Source of the DNA: ANME-2 cluster archaeon
Lineage (GTDB): Archaea > Halobacteriota > Methanosarcinia > Methanosarcinales > Methanocomedenaceae
NCBI GenBank assembly: GCA_023544495.1
Contig: JAMJFV010000143.1
Span: forward strand, 1-5,117
DNA: 5,117 nt
Reading direction: 5' to 3'
Shown: piece after piece, positions 1 through 5,117 of the stretch
Numbering within the stretch: the first letter of the stretch is position 1
Layout of the letters: each line of letters begins with the position of its first letter
Notes under the pieces: model-generated
The model's input: only the letters and a program-made list of their open reading frames with translations
The model's database searches: none
What the model was told of the DNA's origin: nothing
Position numbers and translations under genes: made by a program

Positions 1-12
1 AAAACAATAGGG

Positions 13-47
13 TTATAATACAGTAACTGATTATAATACTTTTATTA
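13..47 (+). promoter_or_regulatory. Probable promoter region of the nadK operon (AT-rich, TATA-like)
   Basis: This AT-rich stretch lies 33-67 bases before the nadK start. It contains the 9-base word TTATAATAC twice (13-21 and 31-39) and a further TTTTATTA at 40-47. An archaeal TATA box normally sits about 25 bases before the transcription start. The copy at 31-38 would place the start near base 60, leaving a leader of about 20 bases that holds the ribosome binding site at 68-73 (AAGGGG, six bases before the ATG). Which TATA-like word is used cannot be decided from sequence, and no convincing purine-rich BRE stands out. Confidence 0.5.
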
Positions 48-79
48 TCTTAAAAAGAGAAGGACCGAAGGGGAAATCA

Positions 80-904
80 ATGATAAAAATGGTAGGAGTG
101 GTCTCCCGCTGTGATAAGCCCGGCGCTGTGGGTATTGCAGGGGAGATCATTGAGCATATTCGCAAAAAGGTTGACGTTGTTGTGGATCCGGGTACAGCCG
201 TTGAACTTGGCATGGAAGGTTTACCGGTGGGCCAGATGCGTCAGCATGGCGTGGAGTTAATTATTGCCGTGGGTGGGGACGGTACGGTACTCAGGGCCAT
301 ACAGCACATGGATGACCCACTGCCCGTTGTGGGGATCAATATGGGTACTGTGGGTTTTCTTGTGGATGTAGATGCCGAAAAAGCATTGCAGACCATTGAT
401 TCCATCATTCCCGGATTCCAGTTCGACGAGAGGTTTCGCCTGGATGTACGGATCAATGATGTAAAACTTCCACCTGCTACCAATGAAGTCGTCATTATCA
501 CTGCCCACCCTGCCAAGATACTTGCTTACAAGGTCTGGGTAGACGAGCGTAAACTGGAAGAAATAAGAGCAGACGGACTGGTAATTGCCACGCCCACCGG
601 TTCCACTGCCTATGCCATGAGCGCGGGGGGTCCTATTGTAGACCCAAGGGTAGATGCCACAGTTGTGGTGCCTCTTGCTCCGTTCAAACTGTCTTCACGT
701 CCATGGGCCATACCAGGCGAGAGTAGAATAAAAGTGGAACTGCTCTTGCCGGACAAAGAAGCAGTGGTCGTAGTGGACGGTCAGTATTCACAGGGTATTT
801 CTTCCAACGATATCATAATGATCGAAAAGGCAGCTAACCCGGCACGTTTCGTACGTATCAAGGACGATGGTTTTTACGATAAGGTAAAAAGTAAATTATA
901 TTGA
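80..904 (+). CDS. nadK: NAD kinase (ATP-dependent NAD+ kinase, archaeal type)
   Basis: Cytosolic enzyme that phosphorylates NAD+ to NADP+ with ATP or polyphosphate, and so sets the NADP(H) supply for biosynthesis. The 274-residue product has the family landmarks in order: GGDGT at 65-69, whose Asp67 is the catalytic/nucleotide-binding residue of the family; GINMGTVGFL at 85-94; the NE pair at 135-136; the long motif ADGLVIATPTGSTAY at 164-178, continuing through AGGPIV, which forms the C-terminal NAD-binding core; and VDG at 232-234. Length fits a single-domain archaeal NAD kinase; there is no fused inositol-phosphatase-like domain of the kind seen in some methanogens. The ATG at 80 is preceded by AAGGGG at 68-73, an in-range ribosome binding site; ATG 89 is a less well-placed alternative. 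It is the first gene of a likely three-gene operon with pyrH downstream. No key residue appears to be missing. Confidence 0.96.
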   Translation: MIKMVGVVSRCDKPGAVGIAGEIIEHIRKKVDVVVDPGTAVELGMEGLPVGQMRQHGVELIIAVGGDGTVLRAIQHMDDPLPVVGINMGTVGFLVDVDAEKALQTIDSIIPGFQFDERFRLDVRINDVKLPPATNEVVIITAHPAKILAYKVWVDERKLEEIRADGLVIATPTGSTAYAMSAGGPIVDPRVDATVVVPLAPFKLSSRPWAIPGESRIKVELLLPDKEAVVVVDGQYSQGISSNDIIMIEKAANPARFVRIKDDGFYDKVKSKLY

Positions 905-944
905 ATACACCATCTGACTTATTAAGTTCCCGTGAAAAAAGGAC

Positions 945-948
945 AGGT
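945..948 (+). promoter_or_regulatory. Ribosome binding site deciding the pyrH start
   Basis: AGGT at 945-948 (within GGACAGGTAA) lies seven bases before ATG 956 and can pair with the archaeal 16S rRNA 3' end. The upstream in-frame GTG at 932 is preceded by pyrimidine-rich sequence with no such site. This supports 956 over 932 as the start. Confidence 0.55.
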
Positions 949-955
949 AATATCG

Positions 956-1630
956 ATGATAATCGTAGTTTCAATAGGAGGGTCAGTGTTGACAAGCGAC
1001 CTCGACCCTGAAAGAATTCAAAAGTATGCCAACAGCATCGAACAGCTTGCAAAGGACCATACTATGTATGTGATAGTTGGAGGCGGCAGGGTTGCCAGGG
1101 AATACATCAACACTGCCAGGGTGCTGGGTGCCAACCATGTTGAATGCGACATTATCGGCATTGACATTACCCGCATCAATGCGAGGCTCCTGATCTCAGC
1201 GCTGGGCGGTCGCGCGTACATCGAACCAGCTACCAGTTACCCTGAAGCTGCAAAGGCGGCCCTTACAGGTAAGATCGTGGTGATGGGAGGATTGATACCG
1301 GGCCAGACCACTGATGCGGTCTCAGCCGTCCTTGCTGAGTACGTGGATGCGGACCTGCTTATCAATGCCACATCAGTGGACGGAGTATATTCGGCAGACC
1401 CGAAAACCAATAAAGATGCGACAAAATTCGATACTATGACACCGGCCCAGCTTGTGGATGTGGTGATGAAGATCGATATGGTCGCAGGTTCCAATTCACC
1501 TCTTGATCCCCTGGCAGCCAAGATAATCCAGCGGTGCGGTATCAGGACCATTGTTATTGATGGAAGGGAACCTGACAATATTATTGAGGCTGCTGCAGGG
1601 CGGCACAGCGGAACGCTGATATCCCGTTGA
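956..1630 (+). CDS. pyrH: UMP kinase (archaeal PyrH, amino acid kinase family)
   Basis: Phosphorylates UMP to UDP with ATP in pyrimidine nucleotide synthesis; a cytosolic oligomeric enzyme. From ATG 956 the product is 224 residues, the normal size for archaeal UMP kinases, and starts MIIVVSIGGSVL, with the N-terminal strand and GGS phosphate-binding loop (8-10) where the family has them. Other landmarks are VGGGRVAREY (41-50), the GIDITRINARLL region (68-79), GGLIPGQTTDAV (111-122), NATSVDGVYSADPK (137-150, the nucleotide-binding segment), DPLAAKI (184-190) and a terminal SGTLI. An in-frame GTG at 932 would add eight residues, but nothing resembling a ribosome binding site precedes it, whereas AGGT at 945-948 is well spaced for ATG 956. 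The gap to nadK is 51 bases with no clear promoter, consistent with cotranscription. All expected motifs are present and the frame is intact. Confidence 0.96.
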   Translation: MIIVVSIGGSVLTSDLDPERIQKYANSIEQLAKDHTMYVIVGGGRVAREYINTARVLGANHVECDIIGIDITRINARLLISALGGRAYIEPATSYPEAAKAALTGKIVVMGGLIPGQTTDAVSAVLAEYVDADLLINATSVDGVYSADPKTNKDATKFDTMTPAQLVDVVMKIDMVAGSNSPLDPLAAKIIQRCGIRTIVIDGREPDNIIEAAAGRHSGTLISR

Positions 1631-1669
1631 TTCGATATGACCAGTAAAATCCGCTAACGTTCAGTTGTT

Positions 1670-2455
1670 ATGAGTATTGGAATTCACCCCGGACATCTCA
1701 GTTTTTCATACCCTCCACCGGCGGGTGACCTGTCTGAATTTGTCAATACGCTCGTAGACATGGGATTTTCTGGCTGGGAACTGGTCTGTGACAGGTGCCA
1801 GGGACCTGGTGAATTGAACATTAAAGCGATAGCATCGGTTCTTGAGACCACTGACCTGGACCTTACCATCCATCTTCCCTTCTCTGATCTGAACCTTGCC
1901 AGTCTCAATGAACCTATCTGGAACGAGACCCTGCACCAGATGAAGCAATGGATACAGCTCATGTCGCCTTACGCAAACCTGGCTGTGGTACATCCGGGCC
2001 ATCTTTCCCCGCTGGGTATGCAGCTGCCCGACCTTGCATGGCAGCGTAACATCCAGGGACTCCGGCAATTATGCGACCATGCGGCCCGGTTCGACATGAT
2101 TGTCGGTGTGGAGAATATGGTCAACATGGAATTCATCTTTGGCAAGCATGCCGAGGAAATGCTGGGTATGATAGAATCGGTTGACCGGGATAACCTGGGA
2201 TTGACCTTTGATGTGGGGCATGCCCACACCAATGGGGCCGTTACCTCATTCCTGGAAAAATGTCAGGCTGAAATAGTACACGTACATCTTCATGATAATA
2301 ATAGACGCAGGGACGAACACCTGCCTCTGGGTAAAGGTTCTGTTGACTGGGCCGCAGTGACCGGGAAACTGGCAAACCTTGATGTCAGGTTCGTGCTGGA
2401 ATCCAGGACTTTCGAGGCGGGTCAGGAGAGTATTGAGTATCTTCTATCACTTTAG
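1670..2455 (+). CDS. TIM-barrel metalloenzyme of the xylose isomerase / endonuclease IV superfamily (sugar phosphate isomerase/epimerase-like)
   Basis: A 261-residue protein of the AP-endonuclease-2/xylose isomerase-like TIM-barrel family; substrate unknown. Candidate metal ligands, by motif, are His68 (TIHLPF), His108 (VVHPGH), Glu148 (GVENM), Asp181 and His184 (FDVGHAH), His206 (HVHLHDN), Asp215 and His217 (DEHLPLGKG) and Glu244 (VLES). The pattern DEHLPLGKGSVDW is typical of archaeal family members, and the full ligand order matches endonuclease IV, so either a sugar-phosphate isomerase/epimerase or a DNA-repair nuclease is possible; the barrel is slightly shorter than typical endonuclease IV. 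ATG 1670 is the first usable in-frame start because an in-frame TAA stands at 1655-1657. No ribosome binding site is visible before it, unusual for this window. It lies 39 bases after pyrH, probably in the same operon. Family is confident, function is not. Confidence 0.85.
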   Translation: MSIGIHPGHLSFSYPPPAGDLSEFVNTLVDMGFSGWELVCDRCQGPGELNIKAIASVLETTDLDLTIHLPFSDLNLASLNEPIWNETLHQMKQWIQLMSPYANLAVVHPGHLSPLGMQLPDLAWQRNIQGLRQLCDHAARFDMIVGVENMVNMEFIFGKHAEEMLGMIESVDRDNLGLTFDVGHAHTNGAVTSFLEKCQAEIVHVHLHDNNRRRDEHLPLGKGSVDWAAVTGKLANLDVRFVLESRTFEAGQESIEYLLSL

Positions 2456-2457
2456 AC

Positions 2458-2471
2458 CAAACATTTTATAT
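2458..2471 (+). promoter_or_regulatory. Archaeal promoter (BRE/TATA box) of the PaaK-ACT unit
   Basis: The 46-base gap after the TIM-barrel gene contains TTTTATAT at 2464-2471, close to the archaeal TATA consensus, directly preceded by CCAAAC, which could serve as a BRE, and followed by a T-run at 2473-2477. The usual 25-base offset puts transcription start near 2488-2496. That leaves only about 6-14 leader bases before ATG 2502, so the mRNA may be nearly leaderless. The T-run could also serve as a weak terminator for the upstream operon, since archaeal termination often occurs at oligo-T. Confidence 0.65.
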
Positions 2472-2501
2472 CTTTTTAGAGATGAGTATTCAGGGATTAC
2501 C

Positions 2502-3806
2502 ATGCCAGAATATTGGGACCCACTTATTGAGCGAATGCCGGTTGATGAACTGAAAAAGGTCCAGGAAGACAGACTGAAGCAATTGGTCCGATATGTGTAC
2601 GACCATTCTCCTTTTTACAGGAAACGGTTCGACGAAGCAGGGATCTCGCCTGGTGATATACGATCCCCTGAAGACGTGAAAAAACTTCCCTTCACTGTCA
2701 AACAGGACCTTAGGGATACGTATCCTACCGGTATGTTCTGTGTCCCTCAAAGCCAGGTTGTCCGCTACCATGCATCCAGCGGTACCACGGGTAAACCTAC
2801 TGTTGTGGGATATACGCAAAATGACATAAAAGAATGGAGTACCTCCCTTGCCCGTGGCCTGACCTCTATCGGTGTGGGCCGGGGGGATGTGGTCCAGGTG
2901 GGTTACGGGTATGGCCTGTTCACGGGTGGGCTGGGATTGCATTACGGTACGGAAATGGTCGGAGCATGTGCCATTCCAACCAGTTCCGGAAATACGGAGA
3001 GGCAGATAGAACTGATGCAGGACCTGGGCTCCACCGCTATTGCCTGCACACCGTCATATTTCCTTCATATTAACGAGGTCGCTAAGAACATGGGTATCAG
3101 TTTAGCAAAAGATACACAGTTGCATTGCGGGATATTCGGGGCTGAGCCCTGGTCTGAAGAGATGCGGCGAAGGATAGAAGAGCAGACCGGGATCAAGGCG
3201 TACGATATTTTCGGGACTTCCGAGATAAGCGGTCCCCTGTTCACCGAATGTACATACCAGGATGGTATCCATATCTGGGCAGACCAGTTCCTTATTGAGG
3301 TAGTCGACCCGAAGACCGGGGAACAGCTACCTGACGGTGAAAGGGGGGAGCTGGTCGTGACCACGCTGGTAAAGGAAGCACTGCCGCTGATCCGGTACCG
3401 TCTCGGTGATCTCACGATAATCAAAAACGAACCCTGTAAATGCGGCAGGACACACCCGCGCATCATGCGCATTTTGGGCAGGACCGACGATATGATCATC
3501 GTAAGAGGTATCAACGTGTTCCCGGGACAGGTAGAAGCAGTATTGATGGAGATACCCGAAGTTGCCGAACATTACCAGCTCATTGTTGAACGTGAAGGGG
3601 AACTTGATAAGCTTACGGTCCAGGTCGAGGTGACCGGGGATGTGTTCAGTGATAAGATATCTGACCTGATGAAGCTTGAGAAAAAGGTAGGCAAGGCACT
3701 TCATACGGTACTGAACATCACAGGAAAGGTCGAACTTGTGGAACCGGGGACCATTCCGCGGTCCATGGGCAAGGCGCAAAGAGTAATTGATAAAAGAAAG
3801 ATATGA
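2502..3806 (+). CDS. paaK: PaaK-family adenylate-forming ligase (phenylacetate-CoA ligase, or coenzyme F390 synthetase)
   Basis: Adenylate-forming enzyme that activates a carboxylic acid with ATP, usually ending in a CoA thioester. From ATG 2502 the 434-residue product matches PaaK length. Motifs: phosphate loop SSGTTGKPT (92-100); FGAEPWSEEMRRRIEE (212-227); FGTSEISGP (237-245), the adenylate-binding motif with the PaaK-type SEI.GP ending; RYRLGDLT (298-305); CKCGR (312-316), a possible metal-binding pair; GRTDDMIIVRGINVFP (326-341), the hinge; and PRSMGKAQR (419-427), whose Lys424 is the likely C-terminal catalytic lysine. An in-frame start at 2379 would add 41 residues inside the upstream gene and lies before the TATA box, so it is rejected; AGGG at 2492-2495 serves 2502. 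Methanogen F390 synthetases belong to this family, so the substrate is unsettled. The adjacent ACT-domain gene favours an aryl acid linked to amino-acid metabolism. Confidence 0.88.
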   Translation: MPEYWDPLIERMPVDELKKVQEDRLKQLVRYVYDHSPFYRKRFDEAGISPGDIRSPEDVKKLPFTVKQDLRDTYPTGMFCVPQSQVVRYHASSGTTGKPTVVGYTQNDIKEWSTSLARGLTSIGVGRGDVVQVGYGYGLFTGGLGLHYGTEMVGACAIPTSSGNTERQIELMQDLGSTAIACTPSYFLHINEVAKNMGISLAKDTQLHCGIFGAEPWSEEMRRRIEEQTGIKAYDIFGTSEISGPLFTECTYQDGIHIWADQFLIEVVDPKTGEQLPDGERGELVVTTLVKEALPLIRYRLGDLTIIKNEPCKCGRTHPRIMRILGRTDDMIIVRGINVFPGQVEAVLMEIPEVAEHYQLIVEREGELDKLTVQVEVTGDVFSDKISDLMKLEKKVGKALHTVLNITGKVELVEPGTIPRSMGKAQRVIDKRKI

Positions 3807-3809
3807 TAT

Positions 3810-3815
3810 GGGGTG
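3810..3815 (+). promoter_or_regulatory. Ribosome binding site deciding the ACT-protein start
   Basis: GGGGTG at 3810-3815 lies six bases before ATG 3822 and fits the archaeal GGTG-type site. It overlaps an in-frame GTG at 3813, which would therefore be the binding site itself and not the start codon. Confidence 0.6.
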
Positions 3816-3821
3816 TATGAA

Positions 3822-4253
3822 ATGGAAAATAAATTAATAAAACAGATATCCATATTTGCTGAGAATAAACCAGGCAGGCTGGAGGAGATCACCGGGCAGC
3901 TGAAATCTGCAGATATCAATATCAGGGCATTTACCATTGCAGAGGCAGGGGATTTCGGAGTGTTGCGCATGGTTGTGGATAAGCCTGACAGAGCTCACGA
4001 CGTGCTGCATGATGCCGGGTTCACGGTCTCCGAAACTGAAGTGCTTGGCGTGGAGATGAGCGATTCACCCGGCGGACTGCATGAAATAGCAAGCGTGCTT
4101 GGTGCCAATAATATCAATGTGGACTATGCCTATGCTTTTGCAACTACAACCGAGAAGGCATTATTGATAATAAGGGTGGATGATATCAGCAATGCCATAC
4201 ACATACTTAACAGGGCAGGTGTGGGACTTATCGGAATTGAAGATGTGAAATAA
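3822..4253 (+). CDS. Tandem ACT-domain amino acid-binding protein
   Basis: A 143-residue protein made of little more than two ACT domains, the small ligand-binding fold that senses amino acids. The first spans roughly residues 5-70 and carries ENKPGRLEEIT (14-24); the second, about 74-140, carries SPGGLHEIASVL (82-93). Each is the loop-helix segment between strand 1 and helix 1 that normally binds the ligand at an ACT dimer interface. No catalytic or DNA-binding domain is present, so it likely acts as a regulatory partner. It follows the PaaK-family gene by 15 bases and almost certainly shares its transcript. In methanogens such ACT proteins commonly neighbour PaaK-like ligases, sometimes together with indolepyruvate ferredoxin oxidoreductase genes, suggesting feedback by an aromatic amino acid. 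ATG 3822 is preferred over GTG 3813, which would add three residues but sits within the ribosome binding site. Confidence 0.88.
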   Translation: MENKLIKQISIFAENKPGRLEEITGQLKSADINIRAFTIAEAGDFGVLRMVVDKPDRAHDVLHDAGFTVSETEVLGVEMSDSPGGLHEIASVLGANNINVDYAYAFATTTEKALLIIRVDDISNAIHILNRAGVGLIGIEDVK

Positions 4254-4268
4254 TGTTCAATTGCCAAT

Positions 4269-4298
4269 TTGCGTGATCTAACTGATCCATTCACGCAA
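4269..4298. terminator. Inverted repeat between convergent genes (possible bidirectional terminator)
   Basis: TTGCGTGA at 4269-4276 and TCACGCAA at 4291-4298 form a perfect 8-bp stem around a 14-base loop. Skipping T4268, two more A-T pairs extend it at the base (4266-4267 with 4299-4300). It starts 15 bases after the ACT gene stop and overlaps the last codons and stop of the convergent reverse gene, so it could shape the 3' end of both transcripts. No long T-run follows on either strand, so termination is inferred from position only; mRNA 3'-end stabilisation is equally possible. Confidence 0.4.
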
Positions 4299-5117
4299 TT
4301 CCTTTCTCCACAGATAAACAAATAGTGCCAGGTAAATGATCGCCTGTACCAGAAGCAATAACCAGCATGGCTTTTTGTTTTCTACCGGTAAGGTCGTTTC
4401 ATTTGATACAGGCGTTTCTTTTTGTTCAATTACTGGTGTGGGAATAGCGGTAAACGTGGGTAATGGCATCATTTCAAACCATAATCCAGCACTTGATATC
4501 GCAAACGGTGAAAAACCAGGTGTTTTTGCTGCAAAATAATAATAAGTAGTATCATCTTTTACATATTTAGTATCAAGTTTATACCAGACCCCGTCAACAT
4601 AACGATACAGGGCAATGGTGGATATATCAATATAATTATCAGCTATCCATGTCCTGTCAATAACAAAAACGACTGTTACATTGTCAATATTCTTTGGTAT
4701 GGCCCATCCATAGTTCCCAAGCCAGATATTAACATTCTTAAATACTAATCCGGGCGGATTTGCATTTACCAGTGAGGAAGTGCTGTTTAATACCTCGACC
4801 TTTGAAGCAATCTCTCCTGCACTGACAAGAGACGTGAAATTGATGTATTTTACAATACTGCAATCAAGATTAAAGCTGAAGCTGACAGATGCATTTTTTT
4901 GCACACTTTGGCGGTCAGTTTCTGAACATACTATATTGTAGAAGTCTTCTCCCGAGGAGCCACCACCGCCTCCACCGCCTCCACCGCCTCCGCCCGGGCT
5001 TTTGTCAGGAGAAACAACGGAATTAATGATATAACCTCCACTTTTTACCGGTGTCACTGGCACTGAACTGCCTGAAAGATTGAACGATACGGTATAGTAT
5101 ACCTGTCCAAAGAATAC
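4278..5117 (-). CDS. Partial membrane-anchored surface protein with PGF-pre-PGF-like domain (5' end beyond window)
   Basis: C-terminal 279 residues of an archaeal cell-surface protein. The frame stays open to base 5117; the GTG at 5061-5063 is internal, since 18 further codons (including YYTVSFNLSGSS) precede it without a stop. Visible order: the end of a strand-rich domain, a 12-glycine linker (42-53), a domain at about 57-208 ending in KTPGFSPFAIS, which resembles the PGF-pre-PGF domain of archaeal surface proteins, a Pro/Thr-rich stalk (about 217-248), one transmembrane helix (about 251-270, CWLLLLVQ to FVYLW) and a short charged tail RKELREWIS. Six N-x-S/T sequons (NLS, NAS, NFT, NST, NVT, NET) point to an extracellular glycosylated part. 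The helix and basic tail predict a C-terminal membrane anchor with the bulk outside. No PGF-CTERM motif is seen. Base composition looks more AT-rich than the forward genes. Function unknown; probably envelope or adhesion. Confidence 0.8.
   Translation of the reverse strand, partial: VFFGQVYYTVSFNLSGSSVPVTPVKSGGYIINSVVSPDKSPGGGGGGGGGGGGSSGEDFYNIVCSETDRQSVQKNASVSFSFNLDCSIVKYINFTSLVSAGEIASKVEVLNSTSSLVNANPPGLVFKNVNIWLGNYGWAIPKNIDNVTVVFVIDRTWIADNYIDISTIALYRYVDGVWYKLDTKYVKDDTTYYYFAAKTPGFSPFAISSAGLWFEMMPLPTFTAIPTPVIEQKETPVSNETTLPVENKKPCWLLLLVQAIIYLALFVYLWRKELREWIS
4963..4989. repeat. Three tandem 9-bp repeats encoding a polyglycine linker
   Basis: CCACCGCCT occurs three times in perfect tandem (4963-4971, 4972-4980, 4981-4989), flanked by degenerate copies. 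On the reverse strand the tract from 4959 to 4994 encodes 12 consecutive glycines with the codon cycle GGA/GGC/GGT. The unit is a multiple of three, so copy-number change would lengthen or shorten the linker without shifting the frame. Confidence 0.85.

Noticed and set aside
932..955. GTG 932 as the pyrH start
   Set aside because: No ribosome binding site precedes it, and the added eight residues come before the strand that normally begins archaeal UMP kinases.
1637..1657. Six-codon mini-ORF (MTSKIR) before the TIM-barrel gene, in the same frame
   Set aside because: Too short to support, with no ribosome binding site; most likely chance.
1237..2068. Reverse-strand open frames of 92-120 codons opposite pyrH and the TIM-barrel gene
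   Set aside because: Composition is explained by the conserved forward-strand proteins; no motifs and no plausible start signals.
2379..2501. 41-residue N-terminal extension of the PaaK-family ligase from ATG 2379
   Set aside because: It overlaps the end of the TIM-barrel gene, lies upstream of the TATA box and adds residues (MMSGSCWNPGLS...) unlike the family N-terminus; MPEYWDPLIERMP from 2502 is the normal start.
2490..2942. 150-codon reverse-strand open frame opposite the ligase gene
   Set aside because: Lies fully opposite well-supported coding sequence, has no recognisable motifs, and is the kind of antisense frame expected by chance.
3065..3779. Two overlapping reverse-strand open frames of about 150 codons opposite the ligase gene
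   Set aside because: Antisense to the conserved adenylation motifs, in different frames from each other and without domain signatures.
4336..4539. 67-codon forward open frame inside the reverse surface-protein gene
   Set aside because: Antisense to the stalk and transmembrane part of the surface protein, with low-complexity content and no family resemblance.
1..5117. CRISPR array, tRNA or rRNA gene, insertion sequence or defence system
   Set aside because: No regularly spaced repeats, no cloverleaf or rRNA-like stretches, and no transposase or defence-type motifs in any frame; the window is filled by the six genes listed.

Overview
The window reads as a piece of a euryarchaeal chromosome, most likely from the Methanosarcinales/ANME-type methanogen lineage. 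The pointers are an archaeal-type UMP kinase, an archaeal-type NAD kinase, a PaaK-family ligase paired with a two-ACT-domain protein (a pairing familiar from methanogens), a TATA box and purine-rich ribosome binding sites, and a glycosylation-rich surface protein with a PGF-pre-PGF-like domain. The lineage call is inference; no rRNA or other definitive marker is present.

Layout: (1) Bases 1-79 are an AT-rich promoter region. (2) Bases 80-2455 hold three closely spaced forward genes: NAD kinase (nadK), UMP kinase (pyrH, best start 956) and a TIM-barrel protein of the xylose isomerase/endonuclease IV superfamily. Their gaps are 51 and 39 bases with no evident internal promoter, so they probably form one operon. 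(3) A clear archaeal TATA box at 2464-2471 opens a second unit: a PaaK-family adenylate-forming ligase (2502-3806), then a tandem ACT-domain protein (3822-4253) 15 bases downstream. (4) A 24-base convergent gap, overlapped by an inverted repeat, separates this unit from a reverse-strand gene for a membrane-anchored surface protein. That gene stays open past the right edge, so only its C-terminal 279 residues are visible.

The first two genes phosphorylate NAD and UMP. The third has an unassigned substrate, but its putative metal-binding residues match the endonuclease IV pattern one for one. The PaaK/ACT pair suggests activation of an aryl acid such as phenylacetate, with amino-acid sensing by the partner; a coenzyme F390 synthetase role is a real alternative because those enzymes belong to the same family. 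The reverse gene is functionally unrelated and belongs to the cell envelope.

No mobile element, CRISPR array, tRNA or rRNA was seen. Most of the window is conserved housekeeping sequence. The points most worth a second look are the endonuclease IV-like ligand set, the PaaK/ACT unit with its own promoter, and the surface protein that ends in an ordinary transmembrane anchor instead of a PGF-CTERM sorting signal.
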